A model generated the notes under the pieces. The model was not told the origin of the DNA, made no database searches, and was given only the letters and a program-made list of their open reading frames with translations. Source: Trichomonas vaginalis G3 (taxonomy: Eukaryota; Parabasalia; Trichomonadida; Trichomonadidae). From it: a DNA stretch of 64,000 nucleotides. Every line of letters begins with the position of its first letter. Position 1 is the stretch's first letter. Positions 50,287 to 60,848 of this stretch are shown here, one piece after another. The translations under genes and the position numbers were made by a program. The stretch spans positions 14,334,392-14,398,391 of the forward strand of contig NC_067203.1 in the NCBI RefSeq assembly GCF_026262505.1, in the 5' to 3' direction.

Positions 50287-50297
50287 AAAAAGTGACA
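50287..50297 (+). promoter_or_regulatory. AAAAAGTGACA motif at the start of the helical-repeat gene
   Basis: AAAAAGTGACA ends one base before the ATG at 50298. The same motif occurs close to several other start codons in this window, so it may be a core promoter or leader element. Confidence 0.35.
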
Positions 50298-51698
50298 ATG
50301 AGTGCTCTTCCTCCAACTCCAACAGAAGAACTCTCTCGGAAAATGCTTGACCAGCTGAAGGAAGGCAAATTTCACAATTCTGCTCAGGAAGCTCAATTAA
50401 AAATCTTACAAAGTCAATTAAAATCACTTCAAACATTTGAAACTCCATCAAAACTAAATAAAATTTGCGAAAATATAGTTGATTGTCAAAAAAATGATAA
50501 TTCAAGAAATAAAATTTTTAATTTAATTCGGTTATTCAGTGATTTGGCTTTATATGCATTTGATAACCCAGTAGAAACATATAATTCTTATGCTTTTGAA
50601 CAAACAATCAAGATATCTATTCATTATCTTAATATTAATTATCCAGAAAGCCTCAGAGAAGCAATTATTGTTTATTTAACAAATTCTTTTCAATCAGAAT
50701 CATTTTCTATCCTTGATAAATACAACGGTGAAGGTATAATTACTATACTATACCAGGCAATTTCTTTGAATGGCTCTTTACTTAATTTTCCTGCTTTAAG
50801 ATGTTTGACTTCAATCGCTGCTCATAGCGAGGAGTACCGTAACAAGGTTAAGGAATGCGTAAAAATTCGTGATGCTTCAAATTTACTCAATATTCTTGAA
50901 AATCCAAGAGAAAAGAAACAAATCATCAGATTATTACATGCATATATCCTTTATCCATTGGAAGACGCCGAATTTGAGGACATTCTCAACATTTTCAAGC
51001 TGAATACAACTGCTTTTCATAAACAGACTTATCTCGCTTTAATTGATTTCGCAAGCGACCAAAAACATGCAGATGCTATTCTAAAAGACGAAATATTTAT
51101 ACAGGAACAATTTACGAACCTTAGAGATATTCTTGTTTCACAATTAATTTATACTGTTGTTATGAATACATCTAAAGTTGTTTCATTCCGTGTAGAGCCA
51201 TTCCTTAGAGATTACTCACCAGAAGTTTCCGTTTTAAACATCCAAACTTTGTCAAATTCAATAATAAATTCAGTTGTGATGCAACAAGAGATAATCGAGA
51301 AGATAGATCTTATTAAAAACAAATATGAAGCTAATCAGATAAATCTCAAGATAAAAAGAGAAATTATTTTATTTATCGGAACATTTATTCGTTCATTGAC
51401 CTCTGAAAAGGTCCTTTTGCTTAAGCCATCAGACTTCCTTGATTATTTGGTCGATAGTCTTGATTACAACGACAGCGAAGTTATTATCAACTCTCTTTGC
51501 GCGATCAACAAATATGCATCAGCTTTCCCTACAGGAGATGCAAAAGCAATAAGAGACAAGTTTATAGACCTCGGTGGAGTAGAAAAAATCGAAGAATTAA
51601 AAGATATTGGCGACGATACCATGAATGATTATATTTATGCCTTTGAAAAATCCTTTTTGGCATCAGATGAAAGGGTTCCCTTCAATTTTGAAGGCTAA
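50298..51698 (+). CDS. Hypothetical armadillo/HEAT-like helical protein
   Basis: A 466-residue protein from the ATG at 50298 (MSALPPTPTEELSRKML); the longer frame from 50235 lacks an ATG start. The whole chain is predicted helical, with repeats of about 40 residues, for example LREAIIVYLTNSFQSES, LLNFPALRCLTSIAAHSEE and DYLVDSLDYNDSEVIINSL. This is the layout of an ARM/HEAT solenoid. It could be an adaptor such as a vesicle-tethering or assembly factor, but no specific family is recognised. There is no signal peptide or membrane segment. Confidence 0.7.
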   Translation: MSALPPTPTEELSRKMLDQLKEGKFHNSAQEAQLKILQSQLKSLQTFETPSKLNKICENIVDCQKNDNSRNKIFNLIRLFSDLALYAFDNPVETYNSYAFEQTIKISIHYLNINYPESLREAIIVYLTNSFQSESFSILDKYNGEGIITILYQAISLNGSLLNFPALRCLTSIAAHSEEYRNKVKECVKIRDASNLLNILENPREKKQIIRLLHAYILYPLEDAEFEDILNIFKLNTTAFHKQTYLALIDFASDQKHADAILKDEIFIQEQFTNLRDILVSQLIYTVVMNTSKVVSFRVEPFLRDYSPEVSVLNIQTLSNSIINSVVMQQEIIEKIDLIKNKYEANQINLKIKREIILFIGTFIRSLTSEKVLLLKPSDFLDYLVDSLDYNDSEVIINSLCAINKYASAFPTGDAKAIRDKFIDLGGVEKIEELKDIGDDTMNDYIYAFEKSFLASDERVPFNFEG

Positions 51699-52014
51699 AA
51701 TTCCATATTTTGGAAAATTTATAGATATTTGTAAACTTTTGATATTATATACCTGTTATTTATATAACAAATCAGTTTTTCATTTATGATCCTTTATCAA
51801 TCGTGTGAATACAATCAAAAAATCATCTCAACAAAAAATTGATTTTTTTTTTGAAACAGAACCCACATAATGAATAGAATGCTTCAGGTAAACATACTTG
51901 GCTTAGTATATTTAAAATATACATAGGTTATCGTTTAATGAAATAAATAAATCTATTTTTTCATGGTTTCATGAAAGATATACATATCCATTAAAAAGAA
52001 CATAGGAAAATAAT
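51699..52014. other. Intergenic spacer
   Basis: AT-rich, between the helical-repeat gene and the inverted-repeat element. Nothing else. Confidence 0.5.
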
Positions 52015-52022
52015 CATTGTAG
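52015..52022 (+). repeat. 8-bp target-site duplication, left
   Basis: CATTGTAG, repeated exactly at 53161-53168. Confidence 0.85.
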
Positions 52023-53160
52023 TATACATGGGCAAATGGCGGGAAAAGTGACAACCTAAATTTGTAGTGGCGGGGATGACACTTTTTGTTGTCTAGTTGA
52101 GTATAAGAAACCCCACTAATAAATGACAAATATAATGCATTTCCCTATCACACGGAAGCTAAATGAACTTTTTTTCAAAATAAGTTGTGAAATATGAAAC
52201 GAAAAAGAATTTCAAATTCAATTTCAATCATGAACAGTTCTTTAATCTGTGAAAACAATAAGATACCAAATACTAAAGGAGCACAGCATGATCCCTACAT
52301 TGTGCTTGCAGTAATCCAAACAAAAAAATAATCAGCTTATTTTCTACCCAAACATAGAAAGAAATATGATGTAATCGAACCCAAATACAAATGAAAGCTC
52401 CTCAAGTTGCTTTCGAGTACTCATACGGCTTATAAATCTTTTCTAATTGATGAAAAATAAAATTTTGATTTATTTTTGATATCTATCTAGTTTTTGTAAG
52501 TCAGATACCTCCAATTTAGTTATGTTTATAGTTACTATAGAGAATTTTCTAAGATAATACAATTCGATATTGATAAATAATTAGCGCTCATATATTAATG
52601 GTAGGTTTGGCTAGATTCTACATAAATACGATAAATCATGACTTGTAGCTAATCTATTGATGGAAATGTGAATTTGATAGAAAAATCGAAAGTTCGTTCA
52701 AAGTGGTCAACGACCGCCATTTGGCGGAGCCTATCCTCCAATAGTATATCGAAGTAGAAGCCCAAAAGAATATTTTTATTGCATTAAAAGACTCATCTTT
52801 GAAGGTGGCGTCGCCATCCTATTCAAATTCTGAAATTTTGAATAGTTTATATTACCCTAATTGAGAGCCCGCCAGTGGCGGGCGGCGGAGAAAAAAAATA
52901 AGGGTGATTTTTTTAGAAAAAATTTAAAAACACAAATTCCTTTAGAAATAGAATCAACTTTAATAATAAAGTATAATTTCTCGTTTAATATCATGATGAA
53001 ATGATAGTAAACTGTTCAAAAAAAATCAAAAAAACAAAAAAATAAAGAAAATTTTGTACTTTTTGTAAGGGCAATTTTTTCCCTCCCACCACCTATATCC
53101 CGCCACCTATCGTTCAAATTGAGTGTGGCGGGCAAATAACCCGCCATTTGCCCATGTATA
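52023..53160. mobile_element. 1138-bp inverted-repeat DNA element (MITE-like)
   Basis: Perfect 21-bp terminal inverted repeats start TATACATGGGCAAATGGCG (52023-52043 and 53140-53160) and are flanked by an 8-bp duplication CATTGTAG. Subterminal GGCGGG/CCCGCC motifs recur at both ends and near 52865-52885, an obvious GC-rich contrast with the AT-rich genome. No coding sequence is present, so it is non-autonomous. An 8-bp duplication fits hAT-, P- or Merlin-type transposases; the terminal bases do not match the usual hAT consensus, so the superfamily is left open. Its right part recurs in the duplicated block at about 60849-61800. Confidence 0.8.
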
Positions 53161-53168
53161 CATTGTAG
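53161..53168 (+). repeat. 8-bp target-site duplication, right
   Basis: CATTGTAG, identical to 52015-52022. Confidence 0.85.
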
Positions 53169-53474
53169 TTTCGTTTAAGATATCGATATGCTTTCACAAT
53201 TACTGAAGAATTGGTAACAATGTTTTCATTCTCAGAAAAATAAAAATGAATAAAAATATTAAAATTAGCTGTATCAATTAATAAAAATCCTTAAAAATTA
53301 AAAAATTTCAGCAAAAAAACTAAGAAATGAGTATTCCGGAATAAAATTCTCTGCAAAAAGAATAAACAGAATGGATTCTAACCATTCATCCCGGGAAGTA
53401 CTCACTCTTCTGAGTAAGTATGGAAAATCTATATAAAATTTATATTAAAATTACATTTTCTACGAGGCGAAATC
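53169..53474. other. Intergenic spacer
   Basis: AT-rich 3' flank of the SAM synthetase gene. Also present, with small differences, in the downstream copy. Confidence 0.5.
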
Positions 53475-54632
53475 TTAGAACTTGATCTCCTTGACCTTCT
53501 CCCATGGAAGATCGATATCAGTACGTCCAAAGTGACCGTAAGCAGCAGTTTGAGCGTAAATTGGACGGAGAAGATTTAAGTCTCTGATAATAGCGTAAGG
53601 TCTGAGATCGAAGTTCTTGTTAACGATTTCAACGAGCTCCTCGTCGGTCTTTCCTTTACCAGTTCCGTAAGTATCGACAAAGACAGATAAGGGATGGGCA
53701 ACACCAATAGCGTAGGAGAGCTGAACTAAGCAACGAGAGCAAAGGCCAGCTGCAACAAGGCTCTTGGCAACCCAACGGGCAGCATAACATGCAGAGCGAT
53801 CGACTTTTGATGGGTCCTTTCCTGAGAAAGCACCACCGCCGTGCGCGCCCCAACCACCGTAACTGTCGACGATAATCTTACGACCAGTAAGACCAGAGTC
53901 ACCAAGTGGACCACCGATAACAAAGCGGCCACCTGGGTTGATATGAAGAATTGTATGGTCATCAACAAAGTCCTTAGGAAGGACAGCGTCAACGACGTGC
54001 TTCTTAACTTCAACACGAAGTTTTTCTAATGTAACATCATCTGTGTGCATTGTTGAGATGAGAACTGTATGGATACGAACTGGCTTGAGGTGTCCATTGG
54101 TTCTTTCGTATTCAACTGTAACTTGTGTCTTTCCATCTGGACCAAGGAAAGGAAGTGTTCCGTTTTTACGGACTTCTGTAAGACGGCGAGCAAGATTGTG
54201 AGCAAGAACATGTGTAAGTGGGAAGAGTTCCTTTGTTTCATCTGTAGCATAGCCGAACATGATGCCTTGATCACCTGCGCCGAGATCTTCAGCAGCTTTG
54301 TTAAGGTGAACGGCCTGAGCGATATCAGCTGATTGCTGGCTAACGGATACCATGACAGCACATGTATCAGCATCGAAGCAGAGCTTGGAAGAAGTGTAAC
54401 CGATCTTACGAACAGCATCACGAACGATCTTCTGGTAGTCAAGTTGTGCATTAGATGTGATCTCACCAAGAAGCATTATGAAACCTGTTTTTGTGCAGGT
54501 TTCGCAAGCAACTTTGGAATTCGGATCTTGAGCAAGGCATGCATCAAGAACTGTGTCGGAGATGATATCGCACATCTTATCTGGGTGTCCTTCTGTAACA
54601 GATTCGCTGGTGAACAGGAAGTGTTGAGACAT
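53475..54632 (-). CDS. MAT: S-adenosylmethionine synthetase
   Basis: A 385-residue enzyme making S-adenosylmethionine from methionine and ATP, the methyl donor of the cell. Signatures are complete: GHPDK (15-19, with the metal and phosphate-binding residues), [12 protein letters not shown] (118-129) and the glycine-rich loop [17 protein letters not shown] (265-281). The length equals that of the usual tetrameric enzyme. Codon use is strongly biased, as in highly expressed genes. The start at 54632 ([12 protein letters not shown]) is the family's normal start. A second copy at 62090-63240 is broken. Confidence 0.97.
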   Translation of the reverse strand: MSQHFLFTSESVTEGHPDKMCDIISDTVLDACLAQDPNSKVACETCTKTGFIMLLGEITSNAQLDYQKIVRDAVRKIGYTSSKLCFDADTCAVMVSVSQQSADIAQAVHLNKAAEDLGAGDQGIMFGYATDETKELFPLTHVLAHNLARRLTEVRKNGTLPFLGPDGKTQVTVEYERTNGHLKPVRIHTVLISTMHTDDVTLEKLRVEVKKHVVDAVLPKDFVDDHTILHINPGGRFVIGGPLGDSGLTGRKIIVDSYGGWGAHGGGAFSGKDPSKVDRSACYAARWVAKSLVAAGLCSRCLVQLSYAIGVAHPLSVFVDTYGTGKGKTDEELVEIVNKNFDLRPYAIIRDLNLLRPIYAQTAAYGHFGRTDIDLPWEKVKEIKF

Positions 54633-55471
54633 TATCGAAAAATGCTGCGACTAATGTTCTCAATTTTTTGATAACTTTATCTTAAAATTTTTCATTGAAT
54701 GGGTCCTTTTGATTAATTTCCAAAATTTCATACATAAATAGATTGACCAATATCTGATAAGCATTATTGCAATTTATTGATCTTAATCCGATTTGTAAAC
54801 TCTTTACATTGTTTATCAACAAATTTATTTATTCATCCGTAGCCTCATTGAATTTATTGAATTTTTCTGATTATTTCGGAAATATAAATAAATATGTAAT
54901 AGTGAATTCCAAATAAATTCTATAAATACAATTTTTATTGAATAGAAAGATTAAAAAATCTAAAAATTTCTTAAAAATATCATCTTTCATCATACTTGTT
55001 CACTACTTTTTGAGATTTTGTTCCCACATTCAGCCAATCGTTCTAAAATATAATCAATTCTATATATTCAAATTCTTGACCATGTTTAATTCTTATATAA
55101 ATTTTGATAATTTTAATTTCTGGATTAATCAGTTCCTGCATTCTTGTGATAAATATCAACTTTATTTATTATAATAAAATACACATAGAATTAACTGAGA
55201 TTTCAAGTGAAGAATCCAATGGAAAATATCAAATCTTATAAACGCATTGGCATGCAAGCGTTAATAACTGCTCAAAGATAATATAAAAACAATACATTCC
55301 TTATAATTTTAATTGTAATATAATTGAAATCGAAATTTATCAAGAAAAATATACAATTTAAGGTTTTAAATCAAATACAAATGTTTTACTAAGCTGCAAA
55401 AATAAATTACACCAATACAATTTTATTTAAATCATTAGTATGATAATATTATACAACAAATGCACGTATTG
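54633..55471. other. Intergenic region upstream of SAM synthetase
   Basis: AT-rich, about 0.84 kb. Up to 55397 it is duplicated downstream. It includes a short palindrome around GCATTGGCATGCAAGCGTTAA (near 55245). An open frame on the plus strand (54938-55174) is also kept in the second copy, but only because the DNA is nearly identical. Confidence 0.5.
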
Positions 55472-56041
55472 TTACTTTTTATTCGCGTTTATCACCTCAT
55501 TAATCTCCTTTAATTCCTCATCATTGAATATTTTTTTATTTCCTTCGACCGAGAACGCTAATCTGACTTTATCAAATAAAGATTGAGCAAATCCAGAATC
55601 AAGCTTTGGCAAAATCCTAACAACGCTCTTAATTTTATCCTTATCTTTTTCTTCAATTGTACCTAGGTTTAAAATCGGCAAAGCCGCATTAATTATCTGT
55701 AAGTGTTCATAATTACGAATAAGTAATCTAAGCTTTGTAACTTGGTTGATGAAACTTTTGTAATGTTCGTCGTTAGAATTGGTTTTCAGTTTATCAGAAG
55801 ATTTTTCCAAATTGCTGATTGAAGTATCACATCTTTCAAGCATGTTTTGAATATCAGTTTCAACCGAATTTGCTTGTGTTGGTATGATGTCTTGTGTCAC
55901 CTGATTTTGGATTTCTAAAAGTCTTTTATAAAATAACTCTACGGAATCAAAATCGCGATTATAGTCAGCCCAAATATCTCCAAGTTTTAAGTTTTTATTT
56001 TCTAGATCACTTTTTAATCTCATAGTTTCATTATCACTCAT
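55472..56041 (-). CDS. Hypothetical coiled-coil protein
   Basis: A 189-residue protein from the ATG at 56041 (MSDNETMRLKSDLENKNL). It is almost entirely helical with heptad patterns (ETDIQNMLERCDTSISNLEKSSDKL), suggesting a dimer or a bundle, and ends in a charged helix (EELKEINEVINANKK). Size and style suit a subunit of a tethering or dynactin-like complex, but no family can be named. It lies outside the known extent of the duplicated block. Confidence 0.65.
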   Translation of the reverse strand: MSDNETMRLKSDLENKNLKLGDIWADYNRDFDSVELFYKRLLEIQNQVTQDIIPTQANSVETDIQNMLERCDTSISNLEKSSDKLKTNSNDEHYKSFINQVTKLRLLIRNYEHLQIINAALPILNLGTIEEKDKDKIKSVVRILPKLDSGFAQSLFDKVRLAFSVEGNKKIFNDEELKEINEVINANKK

Positions 56042-56960
56042 TTCTAATTTTGAATATTTTATCTAGTGGAAAATTTAAAAAATATTTCTCCACAAAATGC
56101 TTGTGGCGCGAAGATACCCAAAAATGCTAGAAAAATTTATTCAGATATCATGTGATTATTTTTAGTCCATTTGCTTGAAATTTATCTTCTCCACCTTTAC
56201 GGGCGTGTCAATAACAATTTTCAAAAAATTGAAACTCTGAGAAGCAATATAGTCTATTCCAATGAATGCGGCTAATCATTTGGGCATTGAGATCTAATCA
56301 TTCCATCATAATCGAAGAATTGCAACAACAAAAAGTAAACTTCTCTGCATAAAATCAATTTCTTTTTTTACCCTACCTGTACAGCCATACCAATACAACA
56401 CAATTTAAGTAAGGATTATGATCCTTGATTGAATTTAGATAAGCTTGTTTTATCGATAAATAAATATGACATTAAAACACCAGTTAATTACCTCACTTTA
56501 AGCTCGTATAAAAACTGTTAGATGACATGATAATTGTTTTGAATTGTGAATTCCCAAATTTGATAAAGATTTCAACTATGAACAAATCCAGGATGGTGTG
56601 ATCAAATTAGGGCATAGATACTGTGATCAATATCATTTTTATGTTTGATTGAATCGAAACTTATAAATATCATGATCATCAAGATAATACAATTAATTCT
56701 CTTTGGGAATAATAAGAGGAGAAGTAATTTTTGAATCTTGCTTCCTTTGTTGTCAAAAACAAGCTAATAATTTTCCAAAAAAATATTCAATTACTAATAT
56801 GAACTTGTGTTATCATATACTACCCACTTTCTATGCATCAGGCCTTTTAATAAAATAGAGAACTCTAAAAATATAACACTTTTTTTTTTCAGATTCAATT
56901 TTTCGGTAATTTCATATTGGATCTGCAAAAAACAAACATCCATATTTAAAATTATATCCA

Positions 56961-56963
<3 letters not shown>
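56042..56963. other. Intergenic region
   Basis: AT-rich, about 0.9 kb. No gene recognised. It ends in a poly-A tract. Confidence 0.5.

Positions 56964-56992
<29 letters not shown>
56964..56992 (+). repeat. A29 homopolymer at the edge of the Polinton fragment
   Basis: Twenty-nine consecutive A residues, the longest homopolymer in the window, sit exactly where AT-rich host sequence changes to element sequence. Confidence 0.9.
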
Positions 56993-56994
<2 letters not shown>

Positions 56995-59900
56995 TAGTGG
57001 GGCCTCCAGGCACTTCGTGCCCTCTAGCCCTGAAGATGTTTAGTATAACTTTGTCCGGACAAGTAAGGGACTATCGTCGCTACAGGAAAAGTTACAGGCG
57101 TTCCAAGGAAGTATACTTTGAGAAGCCTTTTCTCCTTATAGAATGAGATAGGACGGTTATTTTACAAAACTGACAACACTTTGACCGAGTAGTTTTTTGT
57201 GCTGAACAAAAAGTGTCATATAAACATCTGTCAAAAACCGTTTTTTTACTTCACTTAAAATGCCACGTAAGCTACGTAAGAATATACGTAAGAGGAAGAG
57301 AGCATTGAAACATCCAGTAAAAACTGACACCACAACAACAGTTGCAACAACAAATGATGATGAATGACCCCACTAGTTGCAACAAATGTCAAGCAACCCT
57401 ATGCTTTTAAGCCGAGTTTGGTGCACAGAGTGGAGGTTTAAGAGCGGCACTTTAGCGAAAATGGCAGGCTATGGTGGAGCTGCAGACGGAACAGCTTATA
57501 ACCCTCAAAGTCAAATGAATTTGAGTTCACTCAAAAATCAAATAACAGATGTCAAAAAGTCAAACATAGACATACAGAAACAAATAAGTGAAAACGAAAA
57601 GAAACTAGAATATGACAGACACACAAAGAAACTCAATGAGTTAAACGTAGAGAAAAAGAAGAAAGAAGAACAACTGAAAGAACTAAGTACAGAGGAATAT
57701 GCGAAAAAAGTGTCAGAAAAAGCAGCAGAAGTAGCAAAAATGGAACAAGATGTTATAAATTTGAAAAACCATACTACTCAATATAAAGTACTGAAAGATG
57801 AAGAAATAAAACAAAAGCCCTGAAGACATATATGGATAGCGATGAGTATAAAAAAGAAGTTGAAGCAAATGTAAAGGCAGAAAAACTTTTACAGTTGCAA
57901 AACCAAACCGTACAGTATGAAAACTTAGCACAAGAAAGTAAAATAACGACGCAGCCATGCAAAAGGCAATGAAAAGCGCAGAATATATAAAAGCTAATAA
58001 TGACTGGTTAGATGCCCAAGCCAACGCCAAAGCAGCCCAACTTATAGGGTCAATAAGGACAAAAATACAAGCGGATGAAGACAGTTCAAATGAAGCTTTA
58101 ATGAATGCTGACTTTAAGAACGCCTTCGAAGCTCTTCATAGTAAGGTGAAACTAGTGAACGACTTCTCATCTGGAAAGAAACTGAAGTCTGAAGGTTTCG
58201 ACAAAGAGTTAAGAAAGTAGCACAAAATATGACGAAAATAACAGATGCAGCAACGAGACAGGCAGTTCAAAGTGCCTATGACGCCGTTAGAGCAACTGTT
58301 GTGGAAAGTCAAGAAAAAGAGTTACAACAGACCAAAACAGACTAGTAAATGCTTTCTTAAGAACGAAAAGTCAGGTAGGACATTATGCTGCAGATGGAAC
58401 ATATGTGCCAGCTGGTGGAACTTATATACCACCAAACCCTCCAAGAGAAGCACCTGCACCAGGACTACCTAAAACATTTACATCGTCACATGGACACAGA
58501 CACAGGCATGCACCAAAACCAACACAACAACCAACACAACAACCAACAGTTCAAAACACTGCACCACAACCAACAGTTCAAAACACTGCACCACAACCAA
58601 CAGTTCAAAATCCAGCACCACAACCAACAGTTCAAAACACTGCACCACAACCAACAGTTCAAAACACTGCACCACAAACAGAGCAAGGACATAAAAGAAG
58701 TAGAGAACAAGGAAACCAAGAATTCTTAAAAATGCTTAAGGAAGATATGGACCCAGATACTCTTGACTTTAGTGACAGATATAAAGAAGCTATTAGAAAG
58801 TTCAAGGAAGGAAATACTGACCCGAACCTATTTAGCTTTATGGTTCAGCACCAAATGGGATATAATTTCAACCTGGAAAATACAAGCTCGCTAAGGGATA
58901 TGATTTAATAGCATATCATCCAAATGACATGACTGAATTTACTCCGAGATATTTGGTGTCAAAGCTAAACGATAATTCAACTCTCTTCATGAAACGCGTA
59001 AAAATAGAGACGGAACGAAAGAAGAAAGGTTTATGAGTCCGGATGACTTAGATAGGGAACTTTTAAAACGGTCTCGGAATATATGAAATGCCAGCAGATG
59101 AGGTACAAGAAACTCACAGGAAGAAGTTCAGATACAACCAGACATGGAAGAAATAGTTCAGCAACAACAGCTAGAAGAGCCAGAAGGAAACGAACAAGTC
59201 CCCTCTTTGGAAACTAACTTCACAGAACTAGATGAAGATTTGGAACAGCCGAAAAATCTTGACCCTCAACAAGAGTATGCGGAGGAATATGGAATCTTTC
59301 CAAGAGTCTAAGAAAAATTCGGCTGACATAGTAGAAGAATATCGAAAAATGTTCGCCGACATACAAAAGACTCCAACATCAGATGAAAATATCCAGCATA
59401 GAATGGAAAGAACTGAAAGAAAGTGTACACAAAATACAACAATCCTTTTTACTTACGAGCATATAACGTTCAATCTTTGGATGAACTCGGTGAAAATAAA
59501 AAGTTAAATTTCAAACAAAACATATAGAAATGAAGCATTGTTTAAAGTTCATTCAGAACCTAGCCAATATGGAAACAAACCTACTTTTGTTTCTGCAGAC
59601 GATGGAACTACAATGAGATGGGGTCATAAAGCTAATCCGGATAGGTGGTTCATAAACTTACAACCACAATTCCAAGAAGTTGTAGACGCAATGGAAGTGA
59701 ATGGTGAACCAGATGTAGCTGGTATTTTAGCGCGGCTTTAATGCCATTGAAAGATATGAAAGATGCAGATATTTTGGACCAGTATGAAATGAACATGGCT
59801 GATGGAAATATAACACCTGACGTTCTAGAACATTTATCTCAAAGAACTACACAGAACCATAGAGATGGTATATTTGGTGAAGAGTTTAGAAAGAAAGTTA

Positions 59901-60848
59901 GGGAGAGAGAAGGAAGAGAACCTATTGTACATGACCTTGCAAACGAAAGTTTTACAAAATGTCATAAAAACTTACTTTGCAGACAATGAACCGAGAAGGG
60001 ATGAATATTTAAGAAAACTCAAATGGACAGTACCAAATGAAATGTTAGTATTGAAAAACATGTTCCTTGACAAAATAAAACCAACTACAGAAATAAATGA
60101 CGCAAGACTGAAACATTGGGTAAAAGCTTTCCCATTCACAAAAGATTTATTGGTAACATGGAAAGAAAACCAGAATGGCTACAAAAACATATATTTGGAA
60201 ACGAGCTTATTCCATATGGACAAGCTCTGTTTGAAGAGCTTGAACCGGAAACTCAGGAAAGAGTCATGCAAACAATACGCGAAGACTCAAATACAAACTA
60301 TGACAAAATCTTTCTAGGATATAGGTTACCTGAGTTGGGCGACCAGAGCCCAAAGGCAAAAAGGACATGGGAAATTTACAACATACTAGGTGAACATGAG
60401 GCAAAGATGCAACAACTTGAAGCAGAGGGCAAGTTACCAAAAGCGACACCAAAGAAGAAGAGTAGAACAAAGTAAAGCTTGGTCCGAGTGGGTTCTATTA
60501 TGATATATAAATCCAACTATTCTATATTTTTACCCATATGAAATGTACGCCGCTCAGAATATAACGCCAACAGTTTTGGATGCCATGAACGGAAATGTTT
60601 CCGAATGGTATAACGAATGCGACAATGCCATTAGAAGGTCAGAAATAGTTCCTGGAACTTACGAATATACAACTGCTGTTTCTTATGGAAACGTAGGTGA
60701 GTTTGGAGAAGGTTCTTCAACAACAGTAGATATTGCTTGCGACAGGTTTCATATTATTTCTATTGACAACTCATTCTTATACGTGGAACAAGACATTGAA
60801 ATAAAACCTTCTGCCAAGTTGTCTGACAAGAAAGGTTTTTCAATCATA
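56993..60848 (+). mobile_element. Broken Polinton (Maverick) fragment
   Basis: Sequence of a different character from the host genes, all coding on the plus strand. Parts in order: a tiny very basic peptide (about 57259-57366, MPRKLRKNIRKRKR...), a Gln/Lys-rich coiled-coil region (about 57460-58220), a Pro/Gln-rich repeat region (about 58400-58680), several further structural-gene-like blocks (58690-60475), and the start of a capsid-type gene (from 60543, MYAAQNITPT...). This order resembles the structural half of trichomonad Polintons; it is judged by eye. The polymerase, integrase, protease and ATPase are not seen. The element is incomplete and broken, with very roughly five to ten breaks, and it is cut off at the junction near 60848. 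The breaks look recent, or partly due to sequence quality. Confidence 0.65.
58543..58677 (+). repeat. 27-bp tandem repeat (five units) in the Polinton fragment
   Basis: Five units of 27 bp encode PTVQNTAPQ, with one unit changed to PTVQNPAPQ. Proline/glutamine repeats of this kind make flexible linkers. Confidence 0.85.

Larger units (their letters stand above)
52232..55397. repeat. Large direct repeat, copy 1 (contains intact SAM synthetase)
   Basis: Nearly identical to 60849-64000, at an offset of 8617 bp at the left edge and 8603 bp at the right. The left edge lies inside the 1138-bp inverted-repeat element. The right edge is unknown because copy 2 meets the window end. Confidence 0.9.

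Noticed and set aside
54938-55174. Small gene conserved in both duplicated copies (also 63544-63780)
   Set aside because: Its conservation only reflects near identity of the duplicated DNA. The frame is Phe/Asn/Tyr-rich and lacks any coding sign.
58478-58719. Minus-strand frames across the 27-bp repeats
   Set aside because: They are antisense translations of the Pro/Gln repeat and have no independent support.
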